From the NCBI GenBank assembly GCA_036940085.1, contig JALLBK010000720.1:1-22849 (forward strand): a DNA stretch of 22,849 nucleotides, in the 5' to 3' direction. This DNA is from Discostella pseudostelligera (lineage: Eukaryota; Bacillariophyta; Thalassiosirophyceae; Thalassiosirales; Thalassiosiraceae). The stretch's first letter is position 1. Each line of letters opens with the position of its first letter. Under the pieces are notes generated by a model, which was given only the letters and a program-made list of their open reading frames with translations, had not been told where the DNA came from and searched no databases. Positions 1 through 10,059 of the stretch are shown here, piece after piece. The position numbers and the translations under genes were made by a program.

Positions 1-202
1 CCTGTTGAAAAGACATCATCAAATATTATGCCCAGATGGCCCATCATTAGTACGAGCATTCCGCCTGAACCTCCCGCACTAAGATCATACCGACTCGCAC
101 CACCACCAGCCAACAGAAGTGAAATGAACACATCAATCGAGATCGCCTATATCGACTCTCTACAAGCTAGGAAAATCTCATAGATTTCTTCTTTCCATCA
201 TA
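1..202 (+). other. Upstream flank of the TYW3 gene, no recognised gene
   Basis: The first plus frame is open from base 1 to a TAG at 181-183, which gives about 60 codons that begin outside the window. The translation is rich in Pro, Ser and Ile and I recognise no family in it. It could be the 3' end of a neighbouring gene or a chance opening. Only 19 nt separate its stop from the ATG at 203, so if it is coding the two genes are very tightly packed. I see no clear promoter element here. Confidence 0.2.
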
Positions 203-3200
203 ATGCTGCCATCCTTCACCTCGATACGCGAACGCAATCTTCGCACTCTCTACGGCGACGGCGGCGGCGTCGACGACAGGTCGCCCAAGGGGAGTGTCGA
301 TGTGAAAATTCGCCCGCTGGTGGATCTGATTAATCGACATCCGGATTATGTCACATTGAGCTCGTGCTCTGGGAGGGTGGCATTGTTTGATCCTACCGCC
401 GGTAATATTGATAGCAGCACTGATAATGATGCTACGCACCAAAATCACGATGATGATGACAATATCGATCATGCTGATGACCACGACAATGAGATTGACA
501 AGCGTCGACGTGATGCAATAAATGGATCAACATCGGATAGAACTACGAACAGCAGTGGAAAAGGCCATGGTGGAAAATGGATCTTCGTCACCCACGATAT
601 ACTACCAGATCTTGGAACGAAAATCATAGATTCGCTCAAACAGGCTGGACGGGAGAGATTGCAACCAGCATCAAATGCATCTATTACAACAAGTACAGCA
701 TCATTAACACCGTCGACATCATCATCAATGATACCCATAACCTTCAAACATGAACCACCACTACTACATGTCGCCGCCTGCAATCTCGAAACGGGTATGC
801 GATTGCTCCGAATCATCAAATCGGCACCACACTTTGCCATGCGTGAATCGGGATTGGTGGTTACTGACAAACGTGTTACTGTGGAAATACGGACTACGTC
901 CACCATGTTGACATTGCCGATTATGGTCCGGCGGCAATGTGATGTATTGCCAACGGCTTTGCGTAATGTGGACGGGGAGGCTATTAAGGACGATGTTATC
1001 CTGGCACCTGATGTAGAATATTTGATGTCCTTATCGGAAATTGCGAATGAGCGCATGATTCATAATGAAGCATTAATTGATGGTTTGTTCTCGGTGATAC
1101 AAAGGGAGATATTTGGCAGGAATGACCATGTGGCGGAGGTGAATAACGAGACTAACGGCAGTAGAGACAACAAGCTACGAAGCAACGGGGATGTAGGACC
1201 AGACGACGAGGAAGTAGAATACCATAACAATGATGGAGCTGCGGACAATCGTGACAAATACAATGTTACTTTACAATCTTCGCTGCCACCACTGAATTTG
1301 TGGAAGACTGCCGTGGTCGTTCTACCAAACAATAGCAGTGGCAGCAAAAGCAACAACAAGGATGAAATAGATTTGGATGTGCTAGCATTTGGAGGACAAG
1401 GAGTGGGTCCGAACATTTCAACACCAGACAATCTGGATGACGACATTGATAATGCATCTACACATGCATTTACGACGTGCAAGAGATGGGATGCCGTGTT
1501 TCGATTGAGAAGACAGGGTGGGTTGTGGTCGAAACAATGGGATATCTTGCCAACAGTCGGTAAGAAAGACAACTCTATATTTGATTCGGAAGAGGAAGCT
1601 ACCGATCCTATACACACTGCCGCGGGAATATTTTGGTTGACTTCGTCCAAGGAAGGAATGGGACGCAGAGAGGGACATACCGCTTGCGTGATTCCACGTT
1701 ATGCTCTATATATTCGTCGGAATTTGGACCCACCGCCAGATGCAGTTATTTTATTTGGTGGACGCACATCGGGTGGAGGACAAGGACTGGTCCCAACAAA
1801 TGACTTGTTTGTCTACGTAACCGATCCGTCTTGTACTTCTCCAGTACCCGAAATGGACACAGCACAAAATAATGTCACGGAGAAGCGGCGACGAGATGAA
1901 TCTAGAGGAGGATTATTCGGAGTGCCGCTTGATGTCCGTGGAGACCCTCCAGAGCCTCGGTATGGACATACCATGAGTTTGTTGCCAAATAAAAGGTGTG
2001 TTTCGTCATACACGTCAACACCGTTTGCAGTGGTAGCAGGAGGAACTGGGATTTCATCTGCAGTTGACGGGAGTACTGGCGAGTCTTCCGTAGTTTGTCT
2101 CAACTCAATCTACACACTGAGTTGCATCGTCGAGATGGAGCACTATGGTGATAATCCTAAGCTTGAATCGCACTTGATGTGGAATCGGATAGCTGACATG
2201 CCAAGTCCTCGATCATTCCATACCAGCGTCGTTGACGACAACGACATGTTTGTATTTGGTGGATATGCTGAGGCTGATGACCCATTTGTATTAAGTTCGC
2301 CTTTACCGTCTTGGTGTACGATACCTCTCGATATCAGAAACGACTCAACGACGGCCAATGATTCTGAACACACCAAAACATTTGCATCCATTGCAGACGA
2401 GTTGCCTTTGCGAATTGGAAGCTCGACGGCTTCTCTTGCTCTGGAATCGAATACTGTGGTATTGCTCGTTGGCGGTGCAAAGTCGACATCAACTACTCCT
2501 CAACAACATTCGGACCACAGTGGCAGAGCAGAGTACGATCCACCACTCACCCTGCTCGCACCAAATAATGAACAGCTTAACGAGGATGACTCGTCGAGAC
2601 CGAAGGAATTCGCTCGAGTTCGATTGCATGTTGCATCTGAGACCGAGGACGTGATAGATTTGGGATCATGCGTTCACCACTGTCTCGTGGCATTGCCTCA
2701 TTTGCGTGAGAAATCGAATGGAGCGGTAATCACCGATGATCATGCATCCGCCATTGTGGTCGGGGGTGGCGTGCCATGCTTCTCGTTTGGTCAAGCGTAT
2801 GCTCGGTGAGTAGCATTTTATATTCTTGTTATTCGCCAATCTCGACACATACAATGCACCACAATATCTCATGCATCTTTTCCTCAATTCAAGATCATGC
2901 ATAATCAGTGTCACGAAAGTGAAAAACACCACCATCACTACGACTACGAAACCTTCCGTTCCTTCCACTCACAATACTCCTAATGTCATGTCCTCCTCCT
3001 CCTCCTCTTCTTCTTCCACAAATCAAACGCCTTCAACATCCTACAATACGAGCAACAACATAGCGAAACATCCAACCGACGCAAAGAAGGTACAAGAACA
3101 ACAGCAACCAGCCAATGTCATCTATGTTAAATCCTGCCACGCCAAAACAGTAAAGAATGAATTGGAACAGATTGGTTTACTCGACAAACGATATAAAATG

Positions 3201-3437
3201 ATATCTGTGTCCAATGATGAAATTGCCATTCCCATCCTATCGAATTCGCAAAGCAGTATTGTCGATGACAACTGCAGCAACAGCAACCGCAACCACGACA
3301 AGGACGACGATGGCGGCAAGGATGATTCGATGCCGTCGTATCAACGATGGGTGCTACGATATGGTACCGAATTAGTCCCGTTCAGTTCGTCCTATTTGGG
3401 TAGAATGAAAAACAAGAGTGGTACTAGGCGAAGGTAG
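203..3437 (+). CDS. TYW3: Wybutosine synthesis protein: TYW3 domain, Kelch propeller and N-terminal part of TYW2
   Basis: TYW3 is the SAM-dependent methyltransferase that N-methylates the wybutosine precursor at G37 of tRNA-Phe. The ATG at 203 opens two exons, 203-2805 and 2894-3437. The 88-nt intron has a GTGAGT donor and a CAAG acceptor, and splicing keeps frame, giving about 1048 aa. TYW3 hallmarks are SSCSGR at residues 53-58, GGKWIFVTHD at 123-132 and HVAACNLETG near 189-198. Residues about 360-868 are Kelch-like, with repeated LFGG, VFGG and VVAGG strands and arginine-glycine-histidine turns. The last strand, VVGGGVPCFSFG, resembles the end of the TYW4/PPM2 propeller. After a Ser/Thr linker, residues about 943-982 match the start of TYW2 (VKNELEQIGLLDKRYKM, then IAIPI). 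The frame then stops at 3437, before any methyltransferase-fold core. Plants carry a full TYW2/TYW3/Kelch fusion, so this gene looks C-terminally short. The TYW3 call is strong; the function of the TYW2 remnant is uncertain. Confidence 0.88.
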
Positions 3438-3718
3438 GAGATGATTTGCGTGTGATTCGGAAGGATTTGAATATTTGAAGCCAAAGGAGAGGAGATAACT
3501 CGAGAAAGAGAGCGCAGCAGCATCAACAAAAATAAGTTCGGTACCTTTGCAACTGCAAGAGTGGTTTATACTCCTCCTCTCGATACAATACCAATCTGAA
3601 CTTCGTATTCGTCTCTTATCAATGTATCGCCCTCTCTTTGCTCTCCCAGAGAGCAAGTTCATCAACCTACTCTGCATTGTATGTCACGGAGGCGGTTGAG
3701 TGGTACTACTCCCGGCTT

Positions 3719-3876
3719 CCACGTGGCAGTGCGAGATCTTCCGGAGATTCCAGGTGGCAGTGCTAATTCCAGGTGGCACCTTCAGAATCTCCAAGTTCCA
3801 GGTGTGGCATGATGGTTCCCGGTGGAAGAGGCACCAGCAGCCCAAAGATCCAAGGTCTTCCAGATTACACGTGGCA
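3719..3876 (+). repeat. Array of G-box-like CCA(C/G)GTGGCA units
   Basis: Five related units lie within 158 nt: CCACGTGGCA at 3719-3728, CCAGGTGGCA at 3750-3759 and again at 3769-3778, CCAGGTGTGGCA at 3798-3809, and ACACGTGGCA at 3867-3876. The first contains the palindrome CCACGTGG, a perfect G-box. The array lies between the TYW3 gene and the GYF gene, 330-490 nt upstream of the likely GYF start. Binding by bZIP or bHLH regulators is an inference from the motif only. The units could also be remnants of a short tandem repeat. Confidence 0.5.
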
Positions 3877-3914
3877 GCAATTGGGAGGCAGCAGCCTTGA
3901 CACCCCGTTCTCAG

Positions 3915-4020
3915 CGACGGACAGAACCAATAATTCTGTCCGTCGTCAGAACAAGAATTCCTGCCGCAAGTGCTTGCGGAGGCAAGCTATCTACTCCTAG
4001 AGCTATCTACCTGTAGATAG
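3915..4020 (+). promoter_or_regulatory. Cluster of three perfect hairpins upstream of the GYF gene
   Basis: Three inverted repeats follow one another. The first has a 12-bp stem at 3915-3926 and 3934-3945 (CGACGGACAGAA and its complement) with a 7-nt loop. The second has a 7-bp stem at 3964-3970 and 3973-3979 (CCGCAAG) with a 2-nt loop. The third has an 8-bp stem at 4003-4010 and 4013-4020 (CTATCTAC) with a 2-nt loop; part of its left arm (GCTATCTAC) is also found at 3986-3994. They lie in the presumed promoter or 5' UTR of the GYF gene. The inverted repeats are certain; their role is not known. In this 769-nt stretch (3438-4206) I see no gene. Confidence 0.5.
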
Positions 4021-4206
4021 GCACGTGCAGGTAGGAGCACAAGGCAGGATGGAGAATGAAGATCGTCTTGCTTGATGTCACGCCTTGGAAGATTGTAAAT
4101 CTACTACGGCTACGGCATTGTTTTCATTTATTTGGTCATCCTCTCTCTCTACCAACAATTGTTTCTCAACCATCTATTCGATAGATTAAAGTGTGACAAC
4201 AACAAC

Positions 4207-7200
4207 ATGTCCTCCTCCTCCACTCCCAATCCCAATCCCATTCGTCTAGGACCAGCATGGCGCAACAATGCCCCCTCTTCTTCCGCCGGCAACACCACCA
4301 CCGGCGGCGGCGGCGCTGGTACTAGCGGTGGTACTACGGGGGCAACCCGTGGCTTGTCGTCATCATCGTCGTCGGGGAGTAGCAGGAGGGGCACCTTCCA
4401 GCCTCCCCCGCCTGTGACGGTCGATGATACTTCTAAACCCAAGCCTACTAACTCTACCAGCAATGCTACTAGTGGAGGTGCTGCTGCTGCTGCTGCAGGT
4501 GGCGCTGGCGGTGTCGGCGGCAAGAATCGCAATCCATTCGCCATGCTCGATGATAATGAAGAGGGTAATATCATCAAGCCTACTGCTGCTGCTGGTGGTA
4601 GTACTAATACCATGTCATTTGCGGCAGCGGCTGCTTCTTCTGCTGCCAGTTCTGGAGGTGGTGGCAAGGGTGGCACAGCTACAGGGGCAGGTGTAGCTGG
4701 GGGAGCAGGTGGGGGTGGGGGCAGGTTTAGCGCTCTACGGGGAGATAGTTCCAACCCTAGCAATAACAACTCTTCTTCGTATTACCAACGTGGCACTGGT
4801 GGTAGTGGTGGTGGTGGTGGTGGTGGTGGAGTTGGTAGTGGTGCAGGAGGATCAAGTGGTGGCATGGTCAAACCATTGGGAGGAGGTCGTAGTCTTGCCG
4901 ACTTATTGTCTTCCAAGGAAAGTGCTGTAGCTTCTTCTTCTGGCGGTAGTGGCGGTGGCTCTGGTATTGGTGGCTTGGTGTCCCTTGGAGGGGGTTCTGG
5001 TGGTGGATTAAGGGATAGTCCCCATCGTCCTTCCCGTAGCATGGGTGGTGCAACTTCTGGTGGTGCAACTACTGCGAACGTTACTGCTCCTTCGGGAATG
5101 CTGCGCAATCGATCTGGTTCAGGCGAAGGAGGATCTGGAGGAAGAGGTTCTGGAGGATATGTCCAGCGCGATCGTACCGGAAGTCATGGCGAGCATCATA
5201 GTTCTCATCATCCTTCTCATGGCAGCAGCAACCACCATCTCGATTACTCATCCTCGGCGTCCGCCGATGCTATTGGTGGTGCTGGAAAGCCCGTGATACG
5301 CTATACGCGCGAGAAGCTGCTATCGTTGCGAGGTGTTGCTACGAACGATACTGGTCCACCGGATTGTTTGAAAATGTTGGTAGGCGACGTGGATGCTAGC
5401 GTTATTTTATCGAAGATGAGCCAGGATCCTGGTAAGGATATTGTTTGTTTTGTTTCAAATGGTGACTTGAAAAATACTTGTTGCATACTTCTTCTTCTTC
5501 TTCTTCTCCCACCTTTCAAATCTCGATTCTGTGTTGTTGCTATTCCCCTCAAATTAAATGCAGTCTGTTGGGATTCCTTTGATGCCGATGAAATATGGGC
5601 CATGGCCGTTCGGGCGGAAGGAGGAGGAGGAGGAGGAGGAAAACGAGTGGGAGGAGGAGGCGGAGTTGGTGGTGGGGAACGTCGTCCCACCACGGAACGA
5701 ATGATGGGGCCCAAAGGATTGAGTAGTGGTGGCGGCCTAGGTGGAAGTGGACGTCTTCTTCGTGACTTTGATTCTGGCGATGAGGGTGGTGGCGGTTCGC
5801 ATCATCGGGCTAGTATCGAGCGTGAGCGTGGTAGTGGTGGAGGGAGTGGTGGATTCGGTGGTGGACGATGGCAGCGTGGGGTGGCTTTACCCGAGGGTGG
5901 TGACACTCGTTCGAACACTCTGCACCGTGGTGGTGGTGGTCGGGATGACAGTGGCAGGTCCTTGTCCAATCGCTACAATGACAATTACGAGGCCAAAGAT
6001 CCGGATGAATTGTGGGATGATCCCACCACCAGTTCTGGTGTGGGTGGACGGGGGGGGAGTGGTGGCGTGAGTGGTGCCGACTCGGACTTTTCCGCATTTG
6101 GTGGATCATTGGACGATGAACCCAAGAGTCGAGGACGTACGGGTATGTCAGCATTTGAATTAACGGATATGTCCAAGGCTGCGGCGGCATTTGAGAGTGA
6201 GTTGCATGGTCATAAAAAGGGGGGTGACAATGGGAGTGCTCGTCATGTCGAGGACGACGATGATGACGCGGAGGAGGAGGGGGGAGCTGCATCCCAACGC
6301 AATGTCGACCCAAGTCGACCATTGGCAAGCTCTGGAACTACCATCCGGAGTGGGAGTGGTGATAATGTCAATGTCTTTGAGGACTTTGGTGATGCACCCC
6401 CCGCTGTCAGCGGTGGTGGTGGTGCCGGCGTCGAGGGCGTGGAAGGAGATGACGAATTGCCCATCAAGAGTGTCAATGAGGAAAACAATGCTAGCTCGCG
6501 TCTAATGAAAATGATTGGTGTGGCTGGAACGGGCGAGGCTGCGGGTGGTGCTCCCTCATCTTCCGCTATCTCGGATACAACTCCCAAGCCTGTGGAGGTT
6601 ACGAAATCCGCCGCTGAAAATGCTGCAGCTGTTCATAGTAACCCTTGGGGTGCTATGCCATCCTCTGTATCCGTCAATCCTTGGGGAGATACCACCGGTG
6701 GTGGATTTGGTACACAGCCGACCAAAGAAGCCGATGCAGTAGCAGCCGCCGCCACCGCTCAACGAAAGCTACAGGAAGAAGAGTTGTTACGCCAGCGCTT
6801 GCAGAAACAGCAACAAGAGGAGGAAGAGAAGAAGCAATGGGCGGTTATGCAGGCCAAGCAACAAGCCGAGATGCAGGCCGCTCGACAGAGACAGCAGGAA
6901 CAGATCAAACAGCAACAGAATCAGGTGGAACTCGTGCTCATAGAACGCATATCCAATTTTCTCGAGACTTCATGGGGGCGGTCCGATCTCCCCTCGATTC
7001 TATCGGCTTTGCATGCCAGCGATTCACGTGTCATTGCGATATTATCATCAGTTGAAGCTTTACGAGCATTAATTTCGCGTCATCCCCAGCGTATCCAACT
7101 TGGAAGAGATCCTACCATGAGCGCGGAAATGGCGGCGCTGCGTTTGACGAATGCGCAGTGGCAGGTTCATCAGGCTCAGCTACAGGCCCAAGCGCAGCAA

Positions 7201-8598
7201 CGACAGGCGGCGCAAGAACAGGAGCTACAGAGGAGACGTCAACTCCTGGAGGAACAGGCTAGACAACAGCAGCAACAACAACAAGCGGAGGAAATGGCAC
7301 GGAGGGAGGCGGAAGAACGGATGAAGCAAGAGCGGCTATCACTGTCAGTAGTGCCTAACGCTCCTTGGTTCTACGCCGATCCGCAGGGTAATATCCAAGG
7401 CCCCTTCAGTTGGGACGAGATGCGTCAATGGCTCGAGGCGGGATACTTCAAGAGTGACTTACCCATTAGCCAGAGTCGTAGTGGACCATTCCGGGCATTG
7501 AATCTGTACTTTACAGACTCCAAAAAGGCGTTCCAGGCAACCTCATCCGGCATCGAAGAAGATAAAATGGCAGCCGAAGCCAATGCTGCGAGAGTCCGTG
7601 CAGAAGCAGAGGCCAAGGCTCGCGCCGAGGCAGAAGCAGCGGCAAGGGAAGCGCTGGCCAAGGCAGAGTCGGAAGCAAAGGCTCGAGCCGAGGCCGAGGC
7701 AAAAGCTCGGGCCGTCGCTGAAACTGCTTCCGGAAACAACTCGTCGGCACAATTAAAGATGATGCTCGGACTTGGTGCAGGTTCGTCCGATGGTGAAATC
7801 GTTGCAGGACCGCCTCAGCCTGAGTCTATCCCAGCTCCGCAAATTGCTCCTCCCGAAAAGAAGCAGAGTAAGAAGGTCACGCAGAAGCAGGACCAACAAC
7901 AGCGCACTGTGGTCGTTTCTCCTCCCACTGATCCTGAACCCGTCGCGGACGCCGTACCTACACCTGCTTCTGCCCCTGCGTGGGGTGGCGTAGCCAATGT
8001 CGGAACTAAGAAATCCATGTCAGAAATTCAGCGAGAGGAAGCATTGGAGGCGGCACGACGAGCCAAGGAAAATGGCGGCCAGCGTTCGGGTGGTGGTTGG
8101 GCTAATATTGCTGCATCCGGGGGAAGTACTGCGTGGGGAGGTGCGGCGGCCCCACCGCCCGTCGTTCCCATCATTCCTGATCCGACTAATGCCTCAAAGG
8201 CAGCATGGATTAAGTCCGCACCCACCCCGGCCGTGGCCGCGGCGTCGACTGCTAAGAAATCTGCGACAACGAATGCCTCGACAACCTCCTCCAAAAAGGC
8301 TCCTGATAATGACAACTTTGGCACAAACGGACGCATGACGCCCAGTCTCGAATCGTGGTGCAAGGATCAAATGGAGAAGCTTAGCGGATCGAACGACTTG
8401 ACACTTATCCAATTCTGCATGACCCTTACGGACGCGGAGGAAATACGGCAGTATTTAACGGCCTACCTCGGCTCGACGGGACAGGTGAATAACTTTGCGA
8501 CCGAATTTATCAAGAGGAAGGGTGGTAATGGTGGACGACAGGAGGAGTGGGAAAGCGCGGGTAAGAAGGGTGGAAAGAAGAAGAAGGGAGGGAAATAA
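4207..8598 (+). CDS. GYF-domain protein of GIGYF/SMY2 type with eIF4E-binding motif
   Basis: GIGYF/SMY2 proteins link eIF4E-family cap-binding proteins to translational repression and mRNA decay, and the GYF domain binds proline-rich partners. I chose the ATG at 4207 because the protein start MSSSSTPNPN follows an AACAACAAC leader; an in-frame ATG at 4132 would add 25 less convincing residues. One intron is placed at 5432-5563 (GTAAGG...ATGCAG), giving about 1419 aa. The first 360 residues are Gly/Ser/Ala-rich. At residue 366 is YTREKLL, an exact YxxxxL-phi eIF4E-binding motif. Two NPWG motifs follow, then a Gln/Glu/Arg-rich probable coiled coil (about 807-990). The GYF domain starts near residue 1010: PWFYADPQGNIQGPF, with the conserved W, Y, DP and QGPF and then GYF. 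Next comes an Ala/Glu-rich helix. A conserved C-terminal segment (SLESWCKDQMEKL to FATEFIKRKGG) ends in a Lys/Gly tail. The tandem simple repeats are real coding sequence in frame. Confidence 0.9.
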   Translation: MSSSSTPNPNPIRLGPAWRNNAPSSSAGNTTTGGGGAGTSGGTTGATRGLSSSSSSGSSRRGTFQPPPPVTVDDTSKPKPTNSTSNATSGGAAAAAAGGAGGVGGKNRNPFAMLDDNEEGNIIKPTAAAGGSTNTMSFAAAAASSAASSGGGGKGGTATGAGVAGGAGGGGGRFSALRGDSSNPSNNNSSSYYQRGTGGSGGGGGGGGVGSGAGGSSGGMVKPLGGGRSLADLLSSKESAVASSSGGSGGGSGIGGLVSLGGGSGGGLRDSPHRPSRSMGGATSGGATTANVTAPSGMLRNRSGSGEGGSGGRGSGGYVQRDRTGSHGEHHSSHHPSHGSSNHHLDYSSSASADAIGGAGKPVIRYTREKLLSLRGVATNDTGPPDCLKMLVGDVDASVILSKMSQDPGKDIVCFVSNGDLKNTCCILLLLLLLPPFKSRFCVVAIPLKLNAVCWDSFDADEIWAMAVRAEGGGGGGGKRVGGGGGVGGGERRPTTERMMGPKGLSSGGGLGGSGRLLRDFDSGDEGGGGSHHRASIERERGSGGGSGGFGGGRWQRGVALPEGGDTRSNTLHRGGGGRDDSGRSLSNRYNDNYEAKDPDELWDDPTTSSGVGGRGGSGGVSGADSDFSAFGGSLDDEPKSRGRTGMSAFELTDMSKAAAAFESELHGHKKGGDNGSARHVEDDDDDAEEEGGAASQRNVDPSRPLASSGTTIRSGSGDNVNVFEDFGDAPPAVSGGGGAGVEGVEGDDELPIKSVNEENNASSRLMKMIGVAGTGEAAGGAPSSSAISDTTPKPVEVTKSAAENAAAVHSNPWGAMPSSVSVNPWGDTTGGGFGTQPTKEADAVAAAATAQRKLQEEELLRQRLQKQQQEEEEKKQWAVMQAKQQAEMQAARQRQQEQIKQQQNQVELVLIERISNFLETSWGRSDLPSILSALHASDSRVIAILSSVEALRALISRHPQRIQLGRDPTMSAEMAALRLTNAQWQVHQAQLQAQAQQRQAAQEQELQRRRQLLEEQARQQQQQQQAEEMARREAEERMKQERLSLSVVPNAPWFYADPQGNIQGPFSWDEMRQWLEAGYFKSDLPISQSRSGPFRALNLYFTDSKKAFQATSSGIEEDKMAAEANAARVRAEAEAKARAEAEAAAREALAKAESEAKARAEAEAKARAVAETASGNNSSAQLKMMLGLGAGSSDGEIVAGPPQPESIPAPQIAPPEKKQSKKVTQKQDQQQRTVVVSPPTDPEPVADAVPTPASAPAWGGVANVGTKKSMSEIQREEALEAARRAKENGGQRSGGGWANIAASGGSTAWGGAAAPPPVVPIIPDPTNASKAAWIKSAPTPAVAAASTAKKSATTNASTTSSKKAPDNDNFGTNGRMTPSLESWCKDQMEKLSGSNDLTLIQFCMTLTDAEEIRQYLTAYLGSTGQVNNFATEFIKRKGGNGGRQEEWESAGKKGGKKKKGGK

Positions 8599-8835
8599 AT
8601 ATAAAAATGGAGAGCGAGAGAAGATTGAAAGAGAGACAAAGAACTATCTAACTACTGACGGAGACCAAAAGAAGCGATCTGCATACTGCTGCTTGAAAAT
8701 AACCAGGTGAATAATACACCAAGCCACAAAAATCATTACTAGAGATTTTGTCGACGCCATTTTCTTATTCATCCTGATGTAATTGAGATTATTGAATCTA
8801 TGGATCGGCGTGATAATATCATGTTGCGTGAGATA

Positions 8836-9183
8836 TCATCGTCCGCCAACATCGGTACTGTGTCGGCCGTCCAAATGCTCCAGGCAAACCTCATGATAAA
8901 TGTACAGGCCTATGGATTTGTCTTCATGACAAGCCGTATTTGCACGTCCTTGTAGTGGAAACTCGGGCGGTCTAGTCAGCATTACGAGCGAGGCTAAAGT
9001 CTCCTTGTACCAATCGAATCTGGCAAGGTGATTATTGTCCGAGTAGGCGGACGTTGGGATCAGTTGAAGCTGCATTGGATCCTGGTGAGATGGAATTATT
9101 GTCGCGGATGTGTTACTGTTGCTGGTATCGTTGGTTGTGATGTTTGTGAATTCTATCGTCGTCGTCTCCGCCGTCGTCTCCGC

Positions 9184-9219
<36 letters not shown>

Positions 9220-10059
9220 AATGGATGTTGGAAATGTTTTGTTGTACCAAATCGTTTCTTCACTTCCGCATCCTGGATTAAGACTGTAAGGATTTCTCTT
9301 TGGAAAACGTATCCAATTCACCTTCTCGGGATATGTCTCCATAACATTCCGTAATGCTACATGATCTACGTCCTTGGAGAATGGAAAATCATGTTGTAAT
9401 GAGTAGACATATTGAACCCGAGGATAATGCACTTCGATTAATTGCAATGCCTTCATGACCGATCCCCCAATATGCAAATGTTGGACACTGGGCAAAACGT
9501 GTACATGTGAATGTGTCAAATGTTGTTGATACAAATTGATAATGTATTGCTCGAGTTTCTCAACTCGTTCCTCGGAAGGCGATGATGTTGATGTCGGTAT
9601 GGGATCGACGGTAATAAAGATGGGTGCCGAAGGCGAAAGACCAATTAGATGTCTTCGTGTAGAGTTTAGGACTGAATCGATTAGGAATGTAGATGGATGA
9701 GATGGAATCCATGACGAGGTGATGATGATGGCAGTATCTTGTTCTTCATCTACGTGTTGACGATGCTGTTGTTGTTGTTGTTGATTTGACGTTGTTTCCA
9801 CCAACCTCGTCATCGTAGTCACCAACTGCTGATCGAAGTTGATGTAGACCACGAAAAACATGATGAAGAAGAACACTCGGAGGATGCGACATAATGATTT
9901 CATACCAGCCGGACTGGAGGAGGAGGACTTGACATCCCCTACTATCAACGTCGTCGTCATGGTCAGGGTCACAGGGTAGAGAATGGTTTGATGATACCGA
10001 TGCCTGCCGCTTGTGGCTTGTGGATCCGGTTTGTCGGGCGAAGGATGGAGCGAGGCCAA
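8836..10059 (-). CDS. Type II membrane protein, glycosyltransferase-like, family not identified
   Basis: This 407-aa single-exon gene reads from 10059 down to 8836. Residues 57-74 form a hydrophobic signal anchor (VFFFIMFFVVYINF core) preceded by basic residues, so a Golgi or ER type II topology is likely. Met34 and Met53 are alternative starts; Met53 at 9903 lies just before the anchor. The lumenal part has features typical of GT-A-like transferases without a match I can name: an early strand with IIITSSWIPSHPS at 110-122, SLQHDFPF at 220-227 (the position where a metal-binding acidic motif might lie), then YSDNNHLARFDWY at 339-351 and an acidic ACHED near 376-380. Residues 283-301 are a Thr-rich run encoded by a CGT/CGC-type microsatellite. 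NKT, NIT, NDT and NTS sequons suggest N-glycosylation. The membrane topology is fairly sure; the enzyme activity is inference. It shares a promoter region with the divergent gene at 10356. Confidence 0.7.
9155..9219 (+). repeat. CGT/CGC trinucleotide microsatellite inside the membrane-protein gene
   Basis: A run of about 21 CGT or CGC triplets with a few CTC or CCG interruptions fills 9155-9219. On the coding (minus) strand it reads as ACG/ACGG-type codons that give a nearly pure Thr tract (residues about 283-301). The repeat keeps frame. A length change by whole triplets would only alter the linker, so the tract is likely polymorphic between alleles. Confidence 0.8.

Noticed and set aside
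4132..4206. Upstream in-frame ATG of the GYF gene
   Set aside because: The 25 extra residues are atypical, and the ATG at 4207 follows an AAC-rich leader and starts a sequence like other GYF proteins.
4149..5108. Long Pro-rich open frames on the minus strand opposite the Gly-rich GYF gene
   Set aside because: They are the antisense of GGN codons. The plus strand has the GYF protein features, and the antisense peptides are pure low complexity.
9028..9354. Arg-rich plus-strand frame of 108 codons
   Set aside because: It is the complement of the Thr microsatellite in the minus-strand membrane-protein gene.
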